Shown here piece after piece: positions 50,528 to 58,093 of a stretch of 64,000 nt of DNA. Source of the stretch: Maricaulis sp. (GTDB lineage Bacteria; Pseudomonadota; Alphaproteobacteria; Caulobacterales; Maricaulaceae); the NCBI RefSeq assembly GCF_030149515.1, contig NZ_JASBRI010000024.1, positions 62,001 to 126,000 on the forward strand, read 5' to 3'. Position numbers and translations under genes: made by a program. The notes beneath the pieces were generated by a model. It was not told the DNA's origin and ran no database searches. It saw only the letters and a list, made by a program, of their open reading frames with translations. The stretch's first letter is position 1; every line of letters starts with the position of its first letter.

Positions 50528-52329
50528 GCCGCCACCTCCACCCGGGCGGGGGTGACCGGTGCATCATGCGTCTGCAGCCACAGCGCCAAGACACCGATCT
50601 GCCAGAGCTTGGACCCGCGCAGCTTGGTGATGTGGGCTTCGGGATCGGCCAGCAGGTGATCGACATAGGTTTCCTGTACCAGTCCGCGCTCGCGGAAGCT
50701 GCGGCTGCGCACGGCATCGCGCACCATGTCCAGGAACTCGCCCTGCAGGTATTTCAGGGCCGGGACAGGGAAATAGCCCTTCGGCCGGTCGATGACCTCG
50801 CTCGGCAGGACCTGGCGGGCCAGGTGTTTGAGAACGCCCTTGCCCTCCTGTTCCAGATGCAGCTCGGCCGGACAGCGCGCGGCCAGCTCGATGACCTCGT
50901 GATCGAGGAAGGGCACACGGGCCTCCAGCCCCCACGCCATGGTCATGTTGTCGACCCGTTTCACCGGATCGTCGACCAGCATGACATGGGTATCCAGCCG
51001 CAGGGCCTTGTCGAGCGGGGAGGACGCTCCCGGCGCGGCGAAATGGTCGCGCACGAAATCGCCGGCATGATCGCCACCCAGCCAGGAGGGTTGCAGCACA
51101 TCGGCCATTTCCGCATGGCTGCGATCGAAGAAGGCATCGCGATAGGTGGCAAAGGCATCGTTGGCGCCGGCCATGGGCGGATACCAGTGATAGCCGGCGA
51201 AGGCCTCGTCGGCCCCCTGGCCCGACTGGACCACCTTGACATGCTTGGACACTTCCTCGGAGAGGAGGAAAAAGCCGACGCAGTCATGACTGGTCATCGG
51301 TTCGGACATCGAGGCGACGACTTCCGGCAGGGCCCTCAGCGCGCGCGACGCCGGGATCTCGATCTTGTGGTGCCGGGTGCCGAAATGCCCGGCCACGATA
51401 TCGGAGTACTGGAACTCGTCGCCGGCCTCGTCATTCACGGTCTCGAAGCCGATCGAGAAGGTATTGAGGTCACTCACTCCGGCTTCCGCCAGCAGCGCCA
51501 CGATGAGCGAACTGTCCAGCCCGCCCGAGAGCAGGACCCCGATCGGCACGTCCGCGACCATGCGCCGTTTCACGGCGCCGCGCAGGGCGTCGGCGATCCG
51601 CTCGCGCCAGTCGGCGGGATCGAGGCCGCGTTCCTCCTCGCGGGCTTCGTAGGAACAGGTCCAGTAGACATGTTCGCGGCGCGATCCGTCCGGATCGATC
51701 TCCATCACGGTCGCCGGCGGCAGCTTGCGCACACCCTTGAACAGGGTGCGCGGCGACGGTACGACGGCGTGAAAGCTGAAATACTGGTGCAGCGCCACCG
51801 GGTCGATCTCGCGGTCGACATCGCCCGCCGCCAGCAGCGCCGGCAGGCTGGAGGCGAACCGCAGCCGGCCCTGCATTTCGGCAAGATAGAGCGGCTTGAT
51901 GCCCAGCCGGTCGCGCCCGAGGATCACCCGGCCGCTGTCGCGCTCGGCGAGGGCAAAGGCAAACATGCCGTGCAGGCGCGTGGCCACATCCCGGCCCCAG
52001 GCGTGATACCCTTTGAGGATCACTTCGCTGTCGCTGGTCGAGAAGAAGCGATAGCCCTTCGCCTCAAGCTCCTGGCGCAATTCGCGGTGATTGTAGATAC
52101 AGCCGTTGAAGGCGAGCGAAAGGCCCAGCTGGGCGTCGTGCATGGGCTGGGAACCCGCTTCGGACAGGTCGATGATCTTCAGGCGCCGATGGGCGAGACC
52201 GACCCCGTCCCGGATCTGCATGCCTGCGCCGTCGGGGCCGCGTCGTCGCATCGCCCAACTCATCCGCTCCAGTGCTTGAGGATCGGAAGGAGAGTTCTGG
52301 AACGATAAGTCGCCGGCAATCCCACACAT
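50524..52329 (-). CDS. asnO: N-acetylglutaminylglutamine amidotransferase (asparagine synthase-like)
   Basis: This 601-residue enzyme amidates N-acetylglutaminylglutamine to the osmolyte NAGGN. The N-terminal glutaminase has the nucleophile Cys2 (MCGIAGD) and the synthase domain has the pyrophosphate loop LLSGGLDSSLIVALLAEAG. Start choice is fixed because Cys must follow Met; a frame to 52398 is not used. It is the first gene of the NAGGN operon. Two perfect tandem 11-bp repeats lie 15 bp upstream of the start codon. In rhizobia and Pseudomonas this operon is induced by salt. Confidence 0.94.
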   Translation of the reverse strand: MCGIAGDLSFQNSPSDPQALERMSWAMRRRGPDGAGMQIRDGVGLAHRRLKIIDLSEAGSQPMHDAQLGLSLAFNGCIYNHRELRQELEAKGYRFFSTSDSEVILKGYHAWGRDVATRLHGMFAFALAERDSGRVILGRDRLGIKPLYLAEMQGRLRFASSLPALLAAGDVDREIDPVALHQYFSFHAVVPSPRTLFKGVRKLPPATVMEIDPDGSRREHVYWTCSYEAREEERGLDPADWRERIADALRGAVKRRMVADVPIGVLLSGGLDSSLIVALLAEAGVSDLNTFSIGFETVNDEAGDEFQYSDIVAGHFGTRHHKIEIPASRALRALPEVVASMSEPMTSHDCVGFFLLSEEVSKHVKVVQSGQGADEAFAGYHWYPPMAGANDAFATYRDAFFDRSHAEMADVLQPSWLGGDHAGDFVRDHFAAPGASSPLDKALRLDTHVMLVDDPVKRVDNMTMAWGLEARVPFLDHEVIELAARCPAELHLEQEGKGVLKHLARQVLPSEVIDRPKGYFPVPALKYLQGEFLDMVRDAVRSRSFRERGLVQETYVDHLLADPEAHITKLRGSKLWQIGVLALWLQTHDAPVTPARVEVAA

Positions 52330-52343
52330 GCGATAAGTCACCT

Positions 52344-52365
52344 CTGTATTGAAACTGTATTGAAA
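52344..52365 (-). repeat. Two perfect tandem 11-bp repeats before the NAGGN operon
   Basis: CTGTATTGAAA occurs twice in direct tandem on the plus strand (TTTCAATACAG on the minus strand). One helical turn per unit is the pattern bound by OmpR/PhoB-type response regulators. The 258-bp gap between asnO and the next gene is otherwise AT-rich with no ORF. Confidence 0.7.
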
Positions 52366-52587
52366 ACTCCGAACCAAGCGAGCGAGCGCGTTTACCAAGT
52401 CACTCTGTAATATGGTATGCGTATTTGAAATTCAACCCAAACGAAAACGGCTGGTTATGATAACAATTCTATTTATGTTCACACACCGACCTTGATTCTC
52501 CGGCTCAAACGACTATCCCTTAGGCCCGAATTGACTTTCGCGCGATTGCCGCGCGTCCGATTTATGCAAACGGAGAACACCAACTAT

Positions 52588-53094
52588 ATGAGACACAGCC
52601 ATCGCCCGCGCAGGGTCGCCGCTTTCGTCGCCGAAACCGTGAATGTCCGGCAGCTGCAGACGGCTTCCGAAGCCCTGCAGCGCCACCACCGCCGCGCCGT
52701 CCTGGTGTCCGACCAGCACGCCCTACTGCGCGGTTTCAACGGTTCCGCCGAGATCAATTTCGCGGTGGCCGAGACGACCGGTGATATCGATCCGGCGGCT
52801 CATGACGCGCTGGTCCTGATGGACGGCGCCTCACGGCTTGCCGACAGTGCCTCGGGTCTGGCCAAGCGCTTCATGGAGGCCGGAAAGCCGGTCGTGGCAC
52901 TGACCGGCAGTGCCGGCCTGCTCTCGGCCCTGCAGGGCCATGACGTCCCGTCCGGCACTACGGCCTCGGCAATTGTCGAAGGCCAGCTCTACGAAGTCGC
53001 CGACAGCGATGCCGACTGGAAAATCCTCGACGCCATTGCCGGCAAGCTGGATAATGAGCAGGCGGCGCGCCAGCCGGCACAGGCCGGCGCCTGA
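52588..53094 (+). CDS. DJ-1/PfpI-fold protein lacking the nucleophile cysteine
   Basis: This 168-residue protein (counted from the ATG at 52588, after GGAGA) has the Rossmann-like layout of DJ-1/PfpI and of the C-terminal domain of large catalases: RRVAAFVAETVNVRQL, then HDALVLMDGASRLADSA and AGKPVVALTGSAGLLSAL. Active family members have a Cys in the last motif (xAxCHG); here it is Thr-Gly-Ser, so the usual chemistry is absent. No cysteine is visible anywhere. It is divergent from the NAGGN operon. An upstream ATG at 52564 is also possible. Function unknown; a binding or sensing role is possible. Confidence 0.7.
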   Translation: MRHSHRPRRVAAFVAETVNVRQLQTASEALQRHHRRAVLVSDQHALLRGFNGSAEINFAVAETTGDIDPAAHDALVLMDGASRLADSASGLAKRFMEAGKPVVALTGSAGLLSALQGHDVPSGTTASAIVEGQLYEVADSDADWKILDAIAGKLDNEQAARQPAQAGA

Positions 53095-53115
53095 TCCTCG
53101 GACATGGCCGGAAAG

Positions 53116-53148
53116 AAAAGGCGCGCCGGCGGCCCGGCGCGCTTTTTT
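53116..53148. terminator. Bidirectional hairpin terminator
   Basis: The stem GCGCGCCGG / CCGGCGCGC (9 bp) is flanked by AAAA on the left and TTTTTT on the right. It lies between convergent genes and can serve both. Confidence 0.88.
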
Positions 53149-53167
53149 GTCGATAGCGGCGCTGATA

Positions 53168-54379
53168 TCAGCGTGAAAAACTGAGGATGATCCAGGATTT
53201 GGTCCGGTCGGCGGGGGCCGGAGCGACGCCCGGCCCGTCATACTCGGCGACCTGCCAGGACAATTCGATGCCGCCGTCGAACTCGGCCGTGATATGCCCG
53301 TCCCATTCCGAACCCAGGTCAGCCCCGGTACGTTCGGCCTCGAACTCGTGGCGGCGGAGGCCCGCCGACAGGCCGCGCAGCAGGCCTGCCTCCCAGTGCA
53401 TGCCGTATTCGGCCATGACATTGAAGTCCTCGACACCGTCGACCGTGCCCTGGCGGCCACCGCCCGAAAAGGCGTCGGCCCAGCCGAGAACACCGTGATT
53501 CTTGCCCAGCGGGTTGGAAAACGCCGTCACTCCGTCCCCTTCGATCACGTCATAGCCGACGCTGAAGCTGGCGCCACCACGCGACACGGACACGTCGCCG
53601 GCCCAGTAGCCCAGGTCGAAATCGGTCGCGGCCGACCCGGAATCGGTTTGGCGGGCGTATAGCAGCGCATAGTCCATACCCCAGTCGCCGAAGGCGCGTT
53701 CGCCGGTCACTCGTCCGCCCCAGGTCGTGTTGGAGCGCTCCTGTGCGCCCGGTTCGGTGATGTCGATGAAATAGGCAAAGCCCGCCAGTCTCACCGCATC
53801 GCTGACGGCGTATTGCGCGCGCAGCAGGTGGCTGTCGCCGTCCCAGTGCGCGTCCTCGCCCGGACCGCGATTGAGCCGTGCGTGATAGACATAGCTCGCC
53901 GCAAACGCTCCGCTGGCATAGTCGATCCGCAGTGCATCGTGGGAATTCTTGTCCTGGCGCCAGCCGGCCGAGCCCACAAACCGCCCGTCGTCGAAATCGA
54001 CATACTGGCGGCCGGCAGTCACGGTGACCGCTTCGCTGACCGCATAGGCGAGTTGCAGCCGGTTGAGCTCGGTGAAGGCCCCGTCCTTGATGCCGGTATA
54101 CTGGGTGAGCCCGTTGAGGCCGGAATTGTAGTCGTCATCACCGTCGAGCGCGGCGACATTCTCGATCTCGCCCAGGAGGGTGAAACCGTTCCACTCCGGC
54201 GAGCGCCAGCCCAGCTGGGTGCGGAGCGTGGCCGCGTCGGCACCCAGCTTGCCGTCCTGGCTGGCATTCTCGTAGCGGGCCCGCAGGTTGAACAGTATGT
54301 CGCCCGGACCCTGGGCCATGGCGGGAGTGGCGATGCCGAGCGTCAGTACGGTGGCGGTGATTGTCTTTTGAATGGTCAT
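53168..54379 (-). CDS. Outer-membrane beta-barrel protein (alginate-export/porin-like)
   Basis: This 403-residue protein has a signal peptide (MTIQKTITATVLTLGIATPAMA) and a mature part rich in alternating aromatic and polar residues. The sequence FNLRARYENASQDG at the start and the terminal SWIILSFSR are typical of outer-membrane barrels. The closest resemblance by pattern is to alginate-export (AlgE-like)/phosphate-porin proteins of alphaproteobacteria. The cargo is unknown. It lies 20 bp downstream of the MCP gene on the same strand, so the two may be co-transcribed. Confidence 0.8.
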   Translation of the reverse strand: MTIQKTITATVLTLGIATPAMAQGPGDILFNLRARYENASQDGKLGADAATLRTQLGWRSPEWNGFTLLGEIENVAALDGDDDYNSGLNGLTQYTGIKDGAFTELNRLQLAYAVSEAVTVTAGRQYVDFDDGRFVGSAGWRQDKNSHDALRIDYASGAFAASYVYHARLNRGPGEDAHWDGDSHLLRAQYAVSDAVRLAGFAYFIDITEPGAQERSNTTWGGRVTGERAFGDWGMDYALLYARQTDSGSAATDFDLGYWAGDVSVSRGGASFSVGYDVIEGDGVTAFSNPLGKNHGVLGWADAFSGGGRQGTVDGVEDFNVMAEYGMHWEAGLLRGLSAGLRRHEFEAERTGADLGSEWDGHITAEFDGGIELSWQVAEYDGPGVAPAPADRTKSWIILSFSR

Positions 54380-54399
54380 TGTGATCTCCGGGTGCGCGA

Positions 54400-56073
54400 T
54401 CAGGCGGCGCGAATGCTTTCGAGAAAACGGTCGAATTCGGTCTTCCAGGCGGAATGACGCGTCGACATCTGCTCGGCCGCACTCAGCACGGATTTCGATA
54501 CATCATCGGTCTGGCGCGTGAATTCGGCTACGCGCTGCACATCGCTGGAGGCCGACGTCGTGCCGTCCTGGGCCCGCTGGGCGGATTGTGCAATCTCGGA
54601 CGTGGCAACGCGCTGCTGCTCGATCGCCGACGCCGATGCAACGGCCACTTCACCGAGCTGGTTCACCGCGTCCAGCGCCTTCGATGCCGACGTCGTGCAC
54701 TGCTCTGTGGCGGACTGGATCCCGGACACGCGTTCGGCAATCTGCTGCGTTGCCTGGGTCGTCTGCTCGGCCAGCGCCTTTACTTCCGATGCGACGACGG
54801 CAAATCCCTTGCCGGCCTCCCCGGCGCGGGCAGCCTCGATCGTGGCATTGAGTGCCAGCAGGTTAGTCTGGCTGGCAATGGTCTCGATCAGATCGATGAT
54901 TTCACCGATGGCGTGGGCCGACTGCGCCAGTTCGCGAATGACATCGGCACTGGTTCGCGTCTCCTCGCCCGCCTGTTGCGACAGCTCGCTCGTGCGGGCA
55001 ACCTGGGTGGAGACCTCGGTGATCGACGCCGCCAATTCCTCCGATGCAGCCGCAACCGCCTGCACGCTGGCCGCGGCATTGCCGGCGGCCTCGTGGGCCG
55101 AATTCGAGACAGTGGCAGCCTCACCTGAAGTCGACTGCATCTGCGTCGCCGACGCGGACAATTGCTCCGATGCCGCCATGACGCTGGTCAGCAGCTCGAC
55201 CGATACCTGCTCGAACCGGGTCACCGCCTCTTCGGTCCGCGACTGGCGCTCAGCCTTCGCCCTGGCTTCGTCCGCTTCGCGAGCACGAAGTGCGTCGGCC
55301 GCCGCCAGGGCATCCTGCAGCGTCGATACCGCCCGCGCCAGCTCTCCGAACTCGTCACGGCGGTCAAGACCGGGAACGTCGAGGCCACGCCGGCCGTCGG
55401 CGAGCGCGCCGAGGATGACCTGCACCTTGGATACCGAGCCCCGTATCGTTCCGCCGACAATCTGCGTCAGCGCGAACAGACCCGCAGCCGTCAGAACCAC
55501 CGCTGCGACGGCGACCCACAACGAGACCTGGGCCATGCGGTCGAGTTCGGCCCAGGCAATCTCGAGATCGGCCGCGGCTCCGTCACGCACGGTCTCGATC
55601 GCGATATCCATTGTATCGTCGAAATCGGCCAGCCGGTCGATGAAGGCAGCCGTCTCGGCATCGGACAGGCTGGCGATCCGGTCCATGCGCGCATTCATGA
55701 GCGCGCCCAGCGCCGCGTACTGGCTGCGCACTTCCTGCAGCGCCGCTACATAGCCGGGCTCCACGACAATGGACTCGGCTTCGCTGAGCGACACGCCGAA
55801 ATCGGCAAGGTTGGCGCGCGCCGCGTCGACCCGGTCAGGCGTGGGAAGGGCCGCCATGAGATAGGTGTCACGCAACAGCGACGTCAGGTCCTTTTCCACC
55901 GTGTTCGCCGCGATCAGGCTCAGGGTCGCGTGCTGGGCGGCGGCTTCGGCCTCGCTCATCGCACTGCGAACCAGGCCGTTCACAAGGACGTAGGACAGCA
56001 TCAGGGCAACGGAGGCCACGGCGAGGAGGAGCAGCCGGGCTTTCAGCGAGAGACGGTTCAGGCTGGAGAACAT
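54400..56073 (-). CDS. Methyl-accepting chemotaxis protein
   Basis: This 557-residue chemoreceptor has an N-terminal helix (about 10-32), a periplasmic four-helix domain (about 33-180), a second helix (about 185-208), a HAMP domain (about 210-262) and the signalling domain. The highly conserved tip is [40 protein letters not shown]. No C-terminal CheR-docking pentapeptide is present (the end is FLESIRAA). It could report on cues for the outer-membrane porin encoded just downstream. No other chemotaxis gene is in the window. Confidence 0.95.
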   Translation of the reverse strand: MFSSLNRLSLKARLLLLAVASVALMLSYVLVNGLVRSAMSEAEAAAQHATLSLIAANTVEKDLTSLLRDTYLMAALPTPDRVDAARANLADFGVSLSEAESIVVEPGYVAALQEVRSQYAALGALMNARMDRIASLSDAETAAFIDRLADFDDTMDIAIETVRDGAAADLEIAWAELDRMAQVSLWVAVAAVVLTAAGLFALTQIVGGTIRGSVSKVQVILGALADGRRGLDVPGLDRRDEFGELARAVSTLQDALAAADALRAREADEARAKAERQSRTEEAVTRFEQVSVELLTSVMAASEQLSASATQMQSTSGEAATVSNSAHEAAGNAAASVQAVAAASEELAASITEVSTQVARTSELSQQAGEETRTSADVIRELAQSAHAIGEIIDLIETIASQTNLLALNATIEAARAGEAGKGFAVVASEVKALAEQTTQATQQIAERVSGIQSATEQCTTSASKALDAVNQLGEVAVASASAIEQQRVATSEIAQSAQRAQDGTTSASSDVQRVAEFTRQTDDVSKSVLSAAEQMSTRHSAWKTEFDRFLESIRAA

Positions 56074-56325
56074 CTACTACTTCTTTCAGGTCCAAAGGTT
56101 CCGGGGTGGCGAATTTCGCCCTTTCCCGCTCATGGACACGCAGGCTTAATCATTCCTTTCCAGGAGGCCGCGCAATAACCTTCTGATATTTCATATTTTA
56201 TTCGGGCGCCGCGCCGCAACGGCCGTCCGGGACAGGGTTTTCGGCCTGCCCAAGCCTGCGGGTACTGGGTACCGCCGGATCTGACGCAGTCATCAGTTTT
56301 CCTGGCAATGCGCTCGCCGCGCGCA

Positions 56326-56360
56326 TAAAAAATGCGGCGGTGCCGTGATCGCCGCCGCAT
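56326..56360 (-). terminator. Minus-strand Rho-independent terminator
   Basis: The stem ATGCGGCGG / CCGCCGCAT (9 bp, 11-nt loop) is followed on the minus strand by a run of T residues (A-run 56327-56332 on the plus strand). It would end transcripts coming from the tRNA-Arg side, or an sRNA encoded in between. Confidence 0.75.
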
Positions 56361-56614
56361 CGATTTCCGGATGCCGTGATAACGGTCATCCGCGCTTCGC
56401 GGGCACCTTCCCGGAGGGATACCGGCCGATCGACACCGTGCGAACCGGGCACAGTGTTCCAGCCGTCCCGCCCCGTCTCCAGTCCGATGAGATGAGTGCC
56501 GGGAGCCTGCGACGGACGCAGCCCGCAGCGGCGAATCTATCCGGCCAGCTCGCCCCATCGGAGCCGCGAGCGTAGCGAATTGCCATGAGATCAAGGAAAT
56601 GGCGCGCACCGGAA

Positions 56615-56713
56615 GATCGAGCTCAAACCCCGCAGCCCTGAGCGCGTTCCAGGTGAGCATCGACCCGGACACCGACGGCGGCGACGAACTCGGGTCGAGC
56701 GGAGCGGGAACAA
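56615..56713. repeat. Direct repeat copy 1 (99 bp, period 125 bp)
   Basis: This copy starts GATCGAGCTCAAACCCCGCA and matches 56740-56838 at all but about two positions. Bases just before it (GCGCGCACCGGAA) resemble the 3' part of the tRNA-Arg next door. Confidence 0.85.
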
Positions 56714-56739
56714 CGGCGAGAGTGACGCGCACCTCGCGG

Positions 56740-56838
56740 GATCGAGCTCAAACCCCGCAGCCCTGAGCGCGTTCCAGGTGAGCATCGACCCCGACACCGA
56801 CAGCGGCGACGAACTCGGGTCGAGCGGAGCGGGAACAA
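56740..56838. repeat. Direct repeat copy 2 (99 bp, period 125 bp)
   Basis: The second copy of the same unit, ending 9 bp before the tRNA-Arg 3' end. The only differences from copy 1 that I see are in the segment after GAGCATCGACC. Confidence 0.85.
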
Positions 56839-56847
56839 ATGAGAGAG

Positions 56848-56924
56848 TGGCGCACCGGGGAAGATTCGAACTCCCGACCCCCAGATTCGTAGTCTGGTGC
56901 TCTATCCAGCTGAGCTACCGGTGC
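56848..56924 (-). tRNA. tRNA-Arg (anticodon ACG)
   Basis: The minus strand shows the acceptor GCACCGG/CCGGTGC, D-arm GCTC/GAGC, anticodon arm CCAGA-CTACGAA-TCTGG giving anticodon ACG, T-arm GGGAGTTCGAATCTTCC and encoded CCA (56848-56850). The A34 is expected to be deaminated to inosine by TadA. Confidence 0.95.
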
Positions 56925-57030
56925 TGGCCGTATCCTTCAGGGCTCAGCCCCGAAGAGGCGCGGAACCTACCCGCGCCTTTGCGTGAAAGCAAGTGCCCCG
57001 TGGCGGCAAATGCAGAGGCGTGTGCAGCCC

Positions 57031-58026
57031 CTATTCGCCCTGTTGCCGGCGTGCGGCGTGGACGCCGCGCGCGACGGCCCGGGCCAGCGTGTCCGCAGCG
57101 GCGGCGCCCAGTTCGGCCAGGGCCGGATCGGCATTGTCCGGCAGCGGCTGGCCCCCCGTCGACAGCGTGAAGACGACATCGCCGTCGAAGGGCGTATGCA
57201 CGGGCCGGATTGCGCGGGCGAGACCGTCCTGGGCCATGATGGCCAGCCGCCGGGCCTGGGCCGGCGACAGCGCAACATCGGTCGCAACGACCGCGATCGT
57301 GGTATTCTCGCGGGCGCCCGGATTGTATTTCGCGGCCCCCCAGTCCTGCGGCGGCATCGACCAGCCTGCCGGCGGGCGCCCCCCGCCGAACTCGCCGTCG
57401 ATCTCGAACGGCCAGGCCCAGTAGACATCGCCCGCACCCGGCAGGGTGACCGAGCCAAAGGAATTCACGCAGACCAGCGCGCCGATCGTATAGCCCGCCA
57501 GGGTGACCAGCGAGGCGGTACCGGTGCCGCCCGGATGCGCCCCGGCCATGGCTCCGAAACCGGCCCCGGCCCGGCCCAGCGCGACCGTCTCGCCCGCTGC
57601 GTCCAGGGCATCGCGTCCAAGCCGCCGGTAGGGCGGATCATCGCCCCAGGCCTTGTCGCCGCCATTGGCCAGATCATAGAGGATCGCCGAGGGGACGACC
57701 GGCGATTTGGGGACGCCGGGCAGGTCCATGAGGGCAAAGCCGCGTCCGCGCGCGCCCAGCGCTGCCGCCACGCCGTCGGCGGCGGCAAGCCCGTAGGACG
57801 AACCGCCGGAGAGCACGACGGCATCGACCGCATCGACTAGGGTGTGGGAAGCCAGGGCGTCCGTCTCGCGCGTGCCCGGTCCGCCGCCGCGCACATCGAC
57901 CGCACAGACGGCGCGCCGGTCCGGCAGGATCACCGTCACGCCGGTTTTCACCGCCGCATCCTCGGCCTGGCCCACGCGCAGGCCGGAAACATCGGACAAA
58001 CTGTTGGTACTCCCTGGCGCAGCCAC
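57031..58026 (-). CDS. P1 family peptidase (DmpA/NylC-like N-terminal nucleophile hydrolase)
   Basis: This 331-residue protein belongs to the P1/S58 family of self-cleaving N-terminal nucleophile hydrolases. The likely cleavage site is Asn241-Thr242 in the segment ENTTIAVVATD, as in NylC, where Thr becomes the nucleophile. Other family motifs are DAVVLSGGSSYGLAAADGV (about 68-86) and AHPGGTGTASLVTLAGYTIGALVCVNSFG. The start is a GTG at 58026 after AAGGGGGG; the frame is open further upstream but that would run antisense through the gamma-glutamyltransferase start. It may hydrolyse D-amino or beta-peptides or amides; the substrate is unknown. Confidence 0.88.
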   Translation of the reverse strand: MAAPGSTNSLSDVSGLRVGQAEDAAVKTGVTVILPDRRAVCAVDVRGGGPGTRETDALASHTLVDAVDAVVLSGGSSYGLAAADGVAAALGARGRGFALMDLPGVPKSPVVPSAILYDLANGGDKAWGDDPPYRRLGRDALDAAGETVALGRAGAGFGAMAGAHPGGTGTASLVTLAGYTIGALVCVNSFGSVTLPGAGDVYWAWPFEIDGEFGGGRPPAGWSMPPQDWGAAKYNPGARENTTIAVVATDVALSPAQARRLAIMAQDGLARAIRPVHTPFDGDVVFTLSTGGQPLPDNADPALAELGAAAADTLARAVARGVHAARRQQGE

Positions 58027-58093
58027 TATGCCCCCCTTATCTGTCGCGAATGTCGCGTCTATCGTGACGGGAAGTTTTCGAGGGGCAAGTGCG

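Larger units (their letters stand above)
56074..56847. other. 774-bp noncoding stretch between MCP and tRNA-Arg
   Basis: No convincing gene is present on either strand; the open frames here are low in complexity and change frame between repeat copies. The stretch contains the MCP promoter region, a minus-strand terminator (56326-56360), an imperfect hairpin (about 56368-56391), a GC-rich segment, and the 125-bp-period duplication next to tRNA-Arg. Parts of the 3' end resemble a tRNA T-arm. Confidence 0.6.

Noticed and set aside
50566-52308. 580-residue open frame on the plus strand
   Set aside because: Antisense to asnO, which has the Cys2 nucleophile and pyrophosphate loop.
56130-56838. Overlapping short ORFs in the repeat region before tRNA-Arg
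   Set aside because: They arise because the duplicated unit is open in several frames; the same peptide (SGSMLTWNALRAAGFEL) is produced twice by the DNA repeat, with no family match or ribosome-binding site.
57842-58093. Upstream extension of gamma-glutamyltransferase
   Set aside because: It would be antisense to the P1 peptidase N-terminus; the signal peptide starts at 58094 behind AGGGG.
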